In this document: positions 1 to 5,224 of the stretch, piece by piece
How the letters are laid out: each line of letters starts with the position of its first letter
How positions within the stretch are numbered: position 1 is the first letter of the stretch
Origin: Chloroflexota bacterium
GTDB taxonomy: Bacteria > Chloroflexota > Anaerolineae > Anaerolineales > Villigracilaceae
Direction of reading: 5' to 3'
NCBI GenBank assembly: GCA_016875755.1
Contig: VGOX01000201.1
Location: 1-5,224 of the forward strand
Length of the DNA: 5,224 nucleotides
Made by a program: the position numbers and the translations under genes
The notes under the pieces: model-generated
Seen by the model: only the letters and a program-made list of their open reading frames with translations
What the model was told of the DNA's origin: nothing
The model's database searches: none

Positions 1-2014
1 AATCGTCATCCGAAAAACCGATGAAGCGCCGCTCATTCTTCGCGATCACCACCAACTCCGCCTGCAGCTCAGGCAAACGCCAATCAGGATGATCGTCCGC
101 GGCTTTGCGCAGCACCAACGCCAGCTTATACGCCAGCGCCAGATCAGAAGCGGAACTGAAGACATCCTGCGCCAAAGTCAACACCAATTGATCGATGGGC
201 AATGTCACCGCACTCAACCAACGCTGGATATGCACACGGAAATCCGCCAATTCTGCGATGACGTGCTCCGCCTCAGACTCGCTCAAGCCTGCCAGCCAGT
301 CCCCAGCATGGCTCGGTGCGACGAAATTTTCCACATTCACCATCTTGCGCAGAATGCTCGAAGTTGTCGTAAGAAGCTCAGCATTGGATACCGTTGCGAG
401 ACGGTGCTCTTCCATCGCAGCATCCCCCTCATCGTCGAGATTCTCCTCCTCTGCAGGAGATTGCTTCGCAACTTGCGCTCGCAATGAGATATCCTCTCGC
501 CAATCTCTACGCCAAACCTCATATGCCTTCGCCAACTTCCGCGCGGATTGCGGGTCGGCAAGATACGCCAGCAGGTGACTCAATGACCCTGCCGCCGCCC
601 GTGTTTCAGACGTGGACGAAATCAACTCGATCGGTTCGATGCCTTTTTGGCGCAACGCATTGACCACTTCCACGCCGCGGGTATTGCGCGGGACAAGCAC
701 AGCGATCGTCGGCTGTTCTTCCACGGGAATATCCGCGAACGAATCGACGAAGCCTTTCACCGATTTCGCCACCGCATCCAATTCCTGCTCTGGCGTGAAT
801 TTTGTGCTGATGAATTTGACTCCCTCTGACACATCAGGCGGATTTTGCTGCGGGTCACCTTCAGGAACTGGGACGATAAATGGCACCGACAATGCCGTCC
901 GCACTTCGGGAATGGGATGTGAGGTCATTACCCAATCAATGAGATGATTGGCAAGCGCGATCACCGCAGGCTGCGAACGCCCCGATTCGGGCATGTCCAC
1001 GCTGGGGTTGTTCTGGATGAATGCCCGCAAAAGTTCAGGCGATGCGGTGGTGAAGGTTTCAAAGATGGCTTGGTTCGGATCACCCACGCGCACCCAATTG
1101 CCGACCGGCCCTCCGCGCTGAGCGGAGGCGCGTTCGTTGTGCCGAAGACGAAGCGCATCGTCAGCAAAACTCCCTTCGACTTCGCTAACGCTCCGCTCAG
1201 GGAGGAGAGAGCCAGAGAGCAGGGATAAAATCCGCTCCTGCGTTTTACTTGAGTCTTGCGCCTCGTCTTCCAAAATGAATGGATAACGATATTGCAGACG
1301 AGCCAGAAATTCATCGTCGCTTTCGAGCAGGGTCAGCGCTAGGCGGATGAGATCATCAAAGTCCACTGCGCCGCGATAGGCGAGCGCACGCTGATAATCT
1401 GCGTAGATGCTGTAGCCGAGCTCGGCGAGTGGCAGGGGCGTGAAAGATGCGTCGAGTTTGGCTCTCAGCTTCTCGGGAGTCAGGAGGCGGTCTTTTGAAG
1501 AGCGGATGAATGCCATGGCGAGCGAGTCCAGCATGTTGGGAAGTTGGTCACGGCGCACCCAGTCTCGTTTGGATTGGTCAAGCGCGGGGTCGAGGTATTC
1601 ATCCAATGAATGCGACGCCAGCCAGGCATTAACAGCCTCGCGGCGAATGAAAGCCGCTTCACGCTCATCAATGATGCCGAAGCGCTCCTCCAGCCCTACA
1701 CGCGCAGGTTTCTCGCGGACAATGTCATGCGCAAGGCCGTGCAAAGTACGCACACGATATTTATAGAGCGTGGCTATTTTGTTATCAAAAAAACTTTCGA
1801 TCCGTGTTCGAAAATTATCCACTGCCGAGTTGACGAGCGTAACGATGAGCAGTTCCTGACCATCTTGCAGCCTGCCATCTTGAATGATCTTCGCCGCTAG
1901 CGCAGAGAGGATGTGCGTTTTGCCCGCACCAGGGACGGCAGCAATGCCAAGCCGTCCGCCTGTGTAGCGGAGGATTTGTTCTTGCGAGTATCGAGGGGTG
2001 AAAGAATGCGCCAT
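1..2014 (-). CDS. UvrD/Rep-type superfamily 1 ATP-dependent DNA helicase (3' end beyond window)
   Basis: An ATP-driven single-strand DNA translocase or helicase, probably cytoplasmic and used in repair or replication restart. The frame is open from ATG 2014 to the window edge (671 codons, no stop). A Q-motif-like S-Q-E-Q lies at residues 10-13, Walker A PGAGKT at 28-33 (K32), a motif Ia-like V-N-S-A-V-D-N-F near 60, T-L-H-G near 90, DFDD at 218-221, Walker B DEAQD at 250-254, motif III V-G-D-P-N-Q at 310-315 and a GRS motif IV at 345-347. Motifs V and VI should lie beyond the left edge. The ATG sits 5 bases after the Nudix stop and places the Q-motif at the usual distance from the N-terminus; no clear Shine-Dalgarno is seen. 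Residues 269-302 and about 510-525 look like translated repeat insertions. The family is secure; the exact subfamily (UvrD, PcrA or a phylum-specific paralogue) is not. Confidence 0.9.
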   Translation of the reverse strand, partial: MAHSFTPRYSQEQILRYTGGRLGIAAVPGAGKTHILSALAAKIIQDGRLQDGQELLIVTLVNSAVDNFRTRIESFFDNKIATLYKYRVRTLHGLAHDIVREKPARVGLEERFGIIDEREAAFIRREAVNAWLASHSLDEYLDPALDQSKRDWVRRDQLPNMLDSLAMAFIRSSKDRLLTPEKLRAKLDASFTPLPLAELGYSIYADYQRALAYRGAVDFDDLIRLALTLLESDDEFLARLQYRYPFILEDEAQDSSKTQERILSLLSGSLLPERSVSEVEGSFADDALRLRHNERASAQRGGPVGNWVRVGDPNQAIFETFTTASPELLRAFIQNNPSVDMPESGRSQPAVIALANHLIDWVMTSHPIPEVRTALSVPFIVPVPEGDPQQNPPDVSEGVKFISTKFTPEQELDAVAKSVKGFVDSFADIPVEEQPTIAVLVPRNTRGVEVVNALRQKGIEPIELISSTSETRAAAGSLSHLLAYLADPQSARKLAKAYEVWRRDWREDISLRAQVAKQSPAEEENLDDEGDAAMEEHRLATVSNAELLTTTSSILRKMVNVENFVAPSHAGDWLAGLSESEAEHVIAELADFRVHIQRWLSAVTLPIDQLVLTLAQDVFSSASDLALAYKLALVLRKAADDHPDWRLPELQAELVVIAKNERRFIGFSDDD
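442..489. repeat. Second palindromic repeat-like segment inside the helicase gene
   Basis: ATTGC (460-464) pairs with GCAAT (481-485), enclosing CGCAA (467-471) and TTGCG (473-477) around one base, so the segment folds as a nested hairpin. Next to it TCTCCT (442-447) pairs with AGGAGA (455-460). Read on the minus strand the core begins TCATTGCGAGCGCAAG and runs on to GCAATCTCC. This is close to a dispersed repeat of the TCATTGCGAG...GCAATCTC type that I recall from many bacterial genomes. It is translated in frame as helicase residues from about S510, followed by a very acidic stretch (about 522-536). Copy number cannot be judged from this window. Confidence 0.55.
1110..1204. repeat. Composite palindromic repeat inside the helicase gene
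   Basis: Three inverted-repeat modules sit side by side. CCTCCGC (1110-1116) pairs perfectly with GCGGAGG (1122-1128) across a 5-base loop. 1128-1137 pairs with 1148-1156 with one bulged base. CTCCCT (1170-1175) pairs with AGGGAG (1199-1204). The ten bases CTCCGCTCAG at 1191-1200 recur inverted at 1118-1127. The block has no stop in the helicase frame and encodes about 34 residues (269-302), just where other UvrD-type proteins pass from Walker B to motif III with a short linker. The TTCGACTTCGCT core resembles a dispersed repeat I recall from Anaerolineae genomes. The structure is seen; the repeat-family identity and the insertion event are inferred. Confidence 0.7.
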
Positions 2015-2019
2015 TCTAA

Positions 2020-2625
2020 TTATGTTGAACCAAGTTCTAAAATTTTCAGGAAGTTCACCGTCATGCGCGCGGTAGCGCCCCAGAGCAATTCACCGTCGTA
2101 TGGATGATAAGCGATCACCGAACGGCTTTCGCTGCCAAGTGAAAATTCCCAATAATTATTGCGGTTCGCAAGCCACAGCAGCGGAATGGTAAAGACCCGC
2201 GCCACTTCCACGCCTGCCACCTTGAAAGCATATGGAAAGGGAATCACACCCACGATCGGACTCACCCGAAAGTTGCTGATCGTTACCATGCGATCCAAAC
2301 GCCCGAGCACTTGCACGTCGGCAGGGTTCACGCCGATCTCCTCGTCTGCTTCGCGCAAGGCGGTTTGTTCGGGGGTGGTTTCACCCTCGTCACATGCGCC
2401 GCCTGGGAAGGAGACTTGTCCCTTATGAGATTCGACACGGTCGGTGCGGCGCGTGTACAGGATATGCCACTCATTATCGAAATACATCAACGGCAGCAAG
2501 ACCGCCGCACACTTAAGCCGCGTGTTCGGGCTGACCGCCATCTCGGCATATTCACTCGACGCATCCGAACCCGATTGCGTCGAGTGAAGTTTTTGGGTGA
2601 TGTATTCCAGATCAATGGTGGACAT
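2020..2625 (-). CDS. Nudix hydrolase, CoA pyrophosphatase (NudL/NUDT7-8) type
   Basis: A 201-residue cytoplasmic Nudix enzyme, about the usual length for CoA pyrophosphatases, which cut CoA and acyl-CoA into 4'-phosphopantetheine forms and 3',5'-ADP. The subfamily signature is present: L-Y-T-R-R (56-60), then G-Q-V-S-F-P-G-G (69-76), directly before the Nudix box, which ends R-E-A-D-E-E-I-G (91-98) with its metal-binding glutamates intact. The box is one residue longer between the glycine and R-E than the textbook pattern, as I recall is normal in this subfamily. ATG 2625 lies 12 bases after the trmI stop, without a clear Shine-Dalgarno. A later ATG at 2541 (M29) would remove the N-terminal helix, so 2625 is preferred. 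The stop is 5 bases before the helicase start. Codons about 13-25 span a strong hairpin. Substrate is inferred from motifs only. Confidence 0.9.
   Translation of the reverse strand: MSTIDLEYITQKLHSTQSGSDASSEYAEMAVSPNTRLKCAAVLLPLMYFDNEWHILYTRRTDRVESHKGQVSFPGGACDEGETTPEQTALREADEEIGVNPADVQVLGRLDRMVTISNFRVSPIVGVIPFPYAFKVAGVEVARVFTIPLLWLANRNNYWEFSLGSESRSVIAYHPYDGELLWGATARMTVNFLKILELGST
2551..2588. repeat. Perfect 13-bp inverted repeat in the 5' part of the Nudix gene
   Basis: TTCACTCGACGCA (2551-2563) is the exact reverse complement of TGCGTCGAGTGAA (2576-2588), with a 12-base loop. In the minus-strand mRNA it starts about 37 bases after the Nudix start codon and covers codons about 13-25, a serine-rich linker ahead of the catalytic domain. 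There is no T-run after the stem, so it is not a typical intrinsic terminator. It could be a palindromic repeat lodged in a tolerant linker or an mRNA structure that modulates expression. If translation began at M29 (2541), the hairpin would be untranslated leader. Confidence 0.75.
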
Positions 2626-2637
2626 AATGACAGCGGA

Positions 2638-3476
2638 TTAACGTTCCTCTTCGATGCCGATGATCTCGCGCTGCAATTCCAACGCGCGCGGGTCTTCGGT
2701 CGGCTCGATCTTGCGTCCGAACACTAAAAAGCCTGTGTGCGCCACCATGCGGTCGGTGGGACGCAAGCGGGCGGGATTGGTCTTGTAATATCGCAGCATC
2801 AACTCACACACTTCTACAAATGCGAAGTCATTTTTCTTCAAGGCGTATAAAACCTTCTCTACCTGATTGAACGTGGGCAGGAGCGTGCCGAAGAAACCGC
2901 CCGTCTTGAGCGTGGCGCGTACCTGTGGAATGTAGTCATATGGATTTTGCACATCAAGGAAGAAGGCATCTGCGTCCGTTTCGTCAAAGCCATCCTGAAT
3001 ATCGCGCAGTTTGAAGTCCACCCGCGAAGCGAGGTTGATGCGTTCAAGATTCTTGCGGGCGAGATTTTGCGTATCCTGTTTTTGTTCGTAGGAGATGACC
3101 TTGCCCTGCGGACCAACAGCGGATGCCAGCGCGATCGTCATGGATCCTGAGCCTGTCCCAGCTTCCATCACGGTTTGCCCCTCGGAGACTCCCATTTGAA
3201 TGAGAATATAGCCGATGTCTTTCGGATACAAAATTTGCGTGGTGCGCGGCAGTTCGTTAAGCAGGTCGGAAAGCGAGGGCTGCAATAATAGAACGGCGCG
3301 CCCGTATGACTGAACACCTGCGAACCCCAAGGTTTGCCGATCAGTTCTTCATGCTTGATCACGCCGCGATGACTCTGAAAATCACCGCCCTCTTTGAGAG
3401 TGATGATGAAATGTTTATGGGTCAACCCGACCAATTGTGCGAGGTCACCGTCTTGAGCTGTGGATGCGTATTTCAT
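2638..3476 (-). CDS. trmI: TrmI-type tRNA (adenine-58-N1)-methyltransferase, interrupted by a one-base frameshift
   Basis: A SAM-dependent enzyme forming 1-methyladenosine at position 58 of the tRNA T-loop, normally a homotetramer. Two overlapping frames together give a complete protein. The first (from ATG 3476) encodes the N-terminal beta domain (H-R-G-V-I-K-H and G-A-P-F). The second supplies L-Q-P-S-L, Y-P-K-D-I-G-Y-I and the Rossmann domain: motif I E-A-G-T-G-S-G (105-111 after repair), SAM-ribose acidic residue E131, D159, the F-L-D catalytic strand (D175), and a C-terminal H-T-G-F-L-V-F-G. Adding one base gives about 279 residues, a normal length. As read, the first frame yields only a 102-residue truncated product ending at 3168. 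The second frame lacks an ATG at its beginning; a TTG at 3330 is possible but would give a protein without the N-terminal domain. Family assignment is firm; whether the gene is functional depends on the frameshift. Confidence 0.88.
3283..3293 (-). other. Probable one-base deletion (frameshift site) in trmI
   Basis: Upstream of this spot the first frame matches TrmI up to G-A-P-F; downstream the next frame resumes with L-Q-P-S-L-S-D-L-L. On the minus strand the junction reads TTCTATTATTGCAGCCC. One extra T in the TATTATT stretch would give F-Y-L-L-Q-P or F-Y-Y-L-Q-P and restore a full-length protein. The site is not a convincing slippery heptamer for programmed -1 shifting, because a tyrosine tRNA on TAT would have to re-pair with CTA or TTA. 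A sequencing or assembly error, or a recent mutation, is more likely. Confidence 0.8.
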
Positions 3477-3483
3477 GCGGGGT

Positions 3484-3512
3484 ATTGTACTCTTTCTTTT
3501 TTTTGTAATATG
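3484..3512 (-). promoter_or_regulatory. Weak candidate promoter for trmI-nudix-helicase
   Basis: The 38-base spacer between the PrsW-family gene and trmI is the only real gap in the gene string. On the minus strand it contains TACAAT (3489-3484), one mismatch from the TATAAT -10 consensus, preceded by an A-rich tract with eight A's in a row. The hexamer 17 bases upstream is CATATT, a poor -35. A start about seven bases past TACAAT would fall at the ATG, giving a leaderless mRNA, which fits the lack of a Shine-Dalgarno there. Read-through from upstream remains equally possible. Confidence 0.25.
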
Positions 3513-3514
3513 CC

Positions 3515-4741
3515 TTAGGTGGCACTTGGTTCTACCTGCGAAGGCGCTTCAAGTTTTTTCATTTTTCGGTTGGATGCGACCAGCACAACGAACATACCAA
3601 TCCCCATCACGATCAAACAGCAAAAGAGCGCGGGAGCAAAGGCAAACAGCCATTCGGGTCTGCCGATCATTTCGCCCATCCCCACCACACCCAAACCGCC
3701 CGCCGCAGCATTCCACACGCCGTGCAAAAGAACAGCCGTCCCATAACAAGCAGCCAGACGCCCGTACCGTTTCTCGATGAATGCAGAGGCGATTCCCCAA
3801 CCCATCAACCCTGATGTGACAATGTGCAAAATCCCCGTGCCTGCCCGCGCGCTGACGATCAACGCCCAGGCAGCCGAACCGTCCGCGCTGGCATTCAGGC
3901 TTTCAAAGATCGAAAACGCCGCCCCGCTCAACATCCCGAGGACAAATCCCTGCGCAGGGGAGGTTAACTTACCGCCGAACAACCAAAGCGCAAGTGGTTT
4001 GAACAATTCCTCGATCAGCGGCACGATGATGGCAATATAACCGATGCCAACGGCGATCACCCAAGGGTTGGAAAGATACGGCGCGAAGGTTTGCAGGAAC
4101 AATTCCTGGTTTTCAGGCTGTACCGCCAATCTCTCCATGACGTTTGAGATCTCCAGGAAAAGGTCGGGCTGGGCGGATGCAAGATAAACAACGCCCCCCA
4201 CAAGGACCATGATCGCCGCCATCAATTCCAGCGCGATCATGACTGCAGGTGCAAGGGTCAGGCTTAAACCGAAGACAGCAAAGAACCGCCAGCGTGGGCG
4301 TGTGTCAAGTCCGTTGGAGCCGATGCCAAACACAAGCCAGATGGGAATCGCAATGACAAACAGGGTCAGGAGCGGAAGAATCAACCAGCCAAGCCAGTTA
4401 ATCCCAGAAACGGCGGCAAATCCACCCGCCAATATACTGAAAAAGACAACACCTGCTCCAGCCGCCACCTGCCACCACGCAAATGGAACAATGAACGGCA
4501 ACTCCGCAACATCCCATCCAGTCATTTTTTGGTAAACAAACCAAATACAGACCAACAATAGCAAAGCATCGAAACCAAACGCAAAGGCGGCGATCATTTC
4601 ACCTGCCGCGCTCACCTCTGCGAATAAACTGATCAAGGAAGCCACCCCGAATGCTGCAGCAACGAGAAATAGAAAAAGAACGCCGAACGATAATACAGCC
4701 AGCGTTAGAATGGATGCCCAATGGGTTTTGTTACTCTGCAT
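3515..4741 (-). CDS. PrsW-family integral membrane metalloprotease (CPBP/PrsW-like)
   Basis: A 408-residue, strongly hydrophobic multi-pass membrane protein. The PrsW core is in the second half: E-E-L-F-K (244-248), F-S-I-F-E (276-280), H306 in L-H-I-V-T-S, and H340-G-V-W-N344, the glutamate/histidine set expected for an intramembrane metal site. The first 190 residues add about five hydrophobic segments (roughly 11-40, 46-70, 92-111, 117-140, 153-188), followed by a soluble segment (about 191-224) and then the catalytic membrane domain. A short basic and polar tail (391-408) follows the last helix. In Bacillus subtilis PrsW cleaves the anti-sigma factor RsiW at site 1, but no sigma or anti-sigma gene is present here, so the substrate is unknown. 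The ATG overlaps the cyclophilin stop (TAATG), implying translational coupling. Family call is confident; proteolytic activity is inferred. Confidence 0.88.
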   Translation of the reverse strand: MQSNKTHWASILTLAVLSFGVLFLFLVAAAFGVASLISLFAEVSAAGEMIAAFAFGFDALLLLVCIWFVYQKMTGWDVAELPFIVPFAWWQVAAGAGVVFFSILAGGFAAVSGINWLGWLILPLLTLFVIAIPIWLVFGIGSNGLDTRPRWRFFAVFGLSLTLAPAVMIALELMAAIMVLVGGVVYLASAQPDLFLEISNVMERLAVQPENQELFLQTFAPYLSNPWVIAVGIGYIAIIVPLIEELFKPLALWLFGGKLTSPAQGFVLGMLSGAAFSIFESLNASADGSAAWALIVSARAGTGILHIVTSGLMGWGIASAFIEKRYGRLAACYGTAVLLHGVWNAAAGGLGVVGMGEMIGRPEWLFAFAPALFCCLIVMGIGMFVVLVASNRKMKKLEAPSQVEPSAT

Positions 4742-4743
4742 TA
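4739..4743 (-). promoter_or_regulatory. TAATG stop-start overlap joining the cyclophilin and PrsW genes
   Basis: The cyclophilin stop codon TAA (4743-4741) shares its last A with the ATG (4741-4739) of the PrsW-family gene. Only a weak purine-rich GATGAG lies upstream. Such overlaps usually mean that ribosomes finishing the first gene re-initiate on the second, so the two proteins are probably made together. Confidence 0.7.
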
Positions 4744-5224
4744 TTGCTCATCTATTGTGATGCGTATGATGCGGTCACCCGTCGGCAAACTGCCGCCTTG
4801 CGCGGGGTCACGCGGGGTCAATCGCTCCGCAACATCCAATCCGTTGAGGACGCGTCCAAAGATCGAATACACACCGTCCAAATGTGAGGCGGGAGCTAAA
4901 GTGATAAAGAACTGGCTTCCATTTGTATCAGGACCAGAATTTGCCATACCCACCAAACCAGACACATCAAAAACCAGATCACTGATCTCATTGCGAAAGA
5001 AATACCCAGGGTTGCCTCGTCCTGTGCCGCTGGGATCGCCCGCCTGCGCCACAAACCCAGGCACCACACGATGGAACGTCACACCGTCATACCAACCCTG
5101 CCGCGCAAGATACACGAACGAATTGACAGCCAGCGGTGCCTTGTCGGGCAGCAGTTCAATGATGATATTCCCCTTTTCCGTTTCCACCGTGGCAATATAC
5201 TGTTTCGATGCATCAATATCGAAC
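4741..5224 (-). CDS. Cyclophilin-type peptidyl-prolyl cis-trans isomerase (5' end beyond window)
   Basis: Catalyses cis-trans isomerisation of X-Pro bonds during protein folding. The frame is open to the right edge with no credible start: the GTG at 5187 falls inside the first beta strand of the domain, and 12 further codons upstream (F-D-I-D-A-S-K-Q-Y-I-A-T) continue it. About 160 residues are visible and contain a nearly whole cyclophilin fold: the F-H-R-V active-site arginine, G-F-V-A-Q-A-G-D-P, then G-P-D-T-N-G-S-Q-F-F-I-T and H-L-D-G-V-Y-S-I-F-G-R-V. The tryptophan of human CypA (W121) is replaced by histidine, so cyclosporin binding is probably weak, as in many bacterial forms. Homologues of this style often carry an N-terminal signal or lipoprotein anchor, but that part is outside the window, so cellular location cannot be decided. 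It overlaps the PrsW-family start by one base. Confidence 0.92.
   Translation of the reverse strand, partial: FDIDASKQYIATVETEKGNIIIELLPDKAPLAVNSFVYLARQGWYDGVTFHRVVPGFVAQAGDPSGTGRGNPGYFFRNEISDLVFDVSGLVGMANSGPDTNGSQFFITLAPASHLDGVYSIFGRVLNGLDVAERLTPRDPAQGGSLPTGDRIIRITIDEQ

Noticed and set aside
89..947. Plus-strand open frames opposite the helicase
   Set aside because: The minus frame is continuous with correctly ordered helicase motifs, while the plus frames overlap one another and show no family features.
1415..1426. Perfect 12-base palindrome GCCGAGCTCGGC in the helicase gene
   Set aside because: It encodes an ordinary A-E-L-G stretch, has no loop or partner elements, and is plausible by chance in GC-rich codons.
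1740..1820. AT-rich patch with a 6-bp inverted repeat TTTCGA/TCGAAA, considered as a promoter or regulatory site
   Set aside because: It lies inside conserved helicase sequence between motifs Ia and Ib, and the stem is short.
3512..3545. Possible terminator after the PrsW-family gene (GCCTT/AAGGC and AGGT/ACCT pairings)
   Set aside because: The stems are 4-5 bp with a bulge and a long loop, and no T-run follows on the minus strand.
3777..4535. Plus-strand open frames opposite the PrsW-family gene
   Set aside because: They are proline- and asparagine-rich reverse-strand shadows of a hydrophobic coding sequence and have no recognisable domain.
4801..4820. Tandem 10-base direct repeat CGCGGGGTCA in the cyclophilin gene
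   Set aside because: Ten is not a multiple of three, yet the protein across it (L-T-P-R-D-P) looks normal for the family, so a recent duplication is unlikely.
1..5224. A new defence, CRISPR, retron or toxin-antitoxin system
   Set aside because: All five genes belong to familiar housekeeping families in tight co-directional order, with no spacer arrays, reverse transcriptase, nuclease partner or small gene pair next to the helicase in this window.

Overview
The window reads as ordinary chromosomal DNA carrying five co-directional genes, all on the minus strand. In transcription order (right to left) they are: a cyclophilin-type peptidyl-prolyl isomerase (5' end off the right edge), a PrsW-family membrane protease, a TrmI-type tRNA (adenine-58-N1) methyltransferase interrupted by a one-base frameshift, a CoA-pyrophosphatase-type Nudix hydrolase, and a UvrD/Rep-type superfamily 1 helicase (3' end off the left edge). 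Spacing is tight: a TAATG overlap, then gaps of 38, 12 and 5 bases. This suggests one operon or two nested ones, with the only possible internal promoter in front of trmI. No RNA gene, CRISPR array, transposase or integrase is visible, and no gene-free stretch reaches 300 bases.

The style of the proteins suggests a member of the Chloroflexota, perhaps Anaerolineae: the start of the partial cyclophilin, a helicase with an N-S-A-V-D-N motif Ia, and TTCGACTTCGCT-type repeats. This is an inference from remembered family resemblance, not something the window proves.

Region by region: 1-2014 is one uninterrupted helicase frame that holds two segments which look like inserted palindromic repeats translated in frame (442-489 and 1110-1204). 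2020-2625 is the Nudix gene, whose beginning carries a perfect 13-bp hairpin (2551-2588). 2638-3476 is trmI, with its frameshift near 3283-3293. 3477-3514 is the only real intergenic spacer. 3515-4741 is the PrsW-family protein. 4741-5224 is the partial cyclophilin.

The genes do not form an obvious pathway. They look like a mixed housekeeping operon for protein folding, membrane proteolysis, tRNA modification, nucleotide clean-up and DNA repair. I see no convincing new defence or mobile system. The most interesting signal is the accumulation of palindromic repeat DNA inside coding sequence without loss of frame, resembling the in-frame palindromic elements known from Rickettsia.
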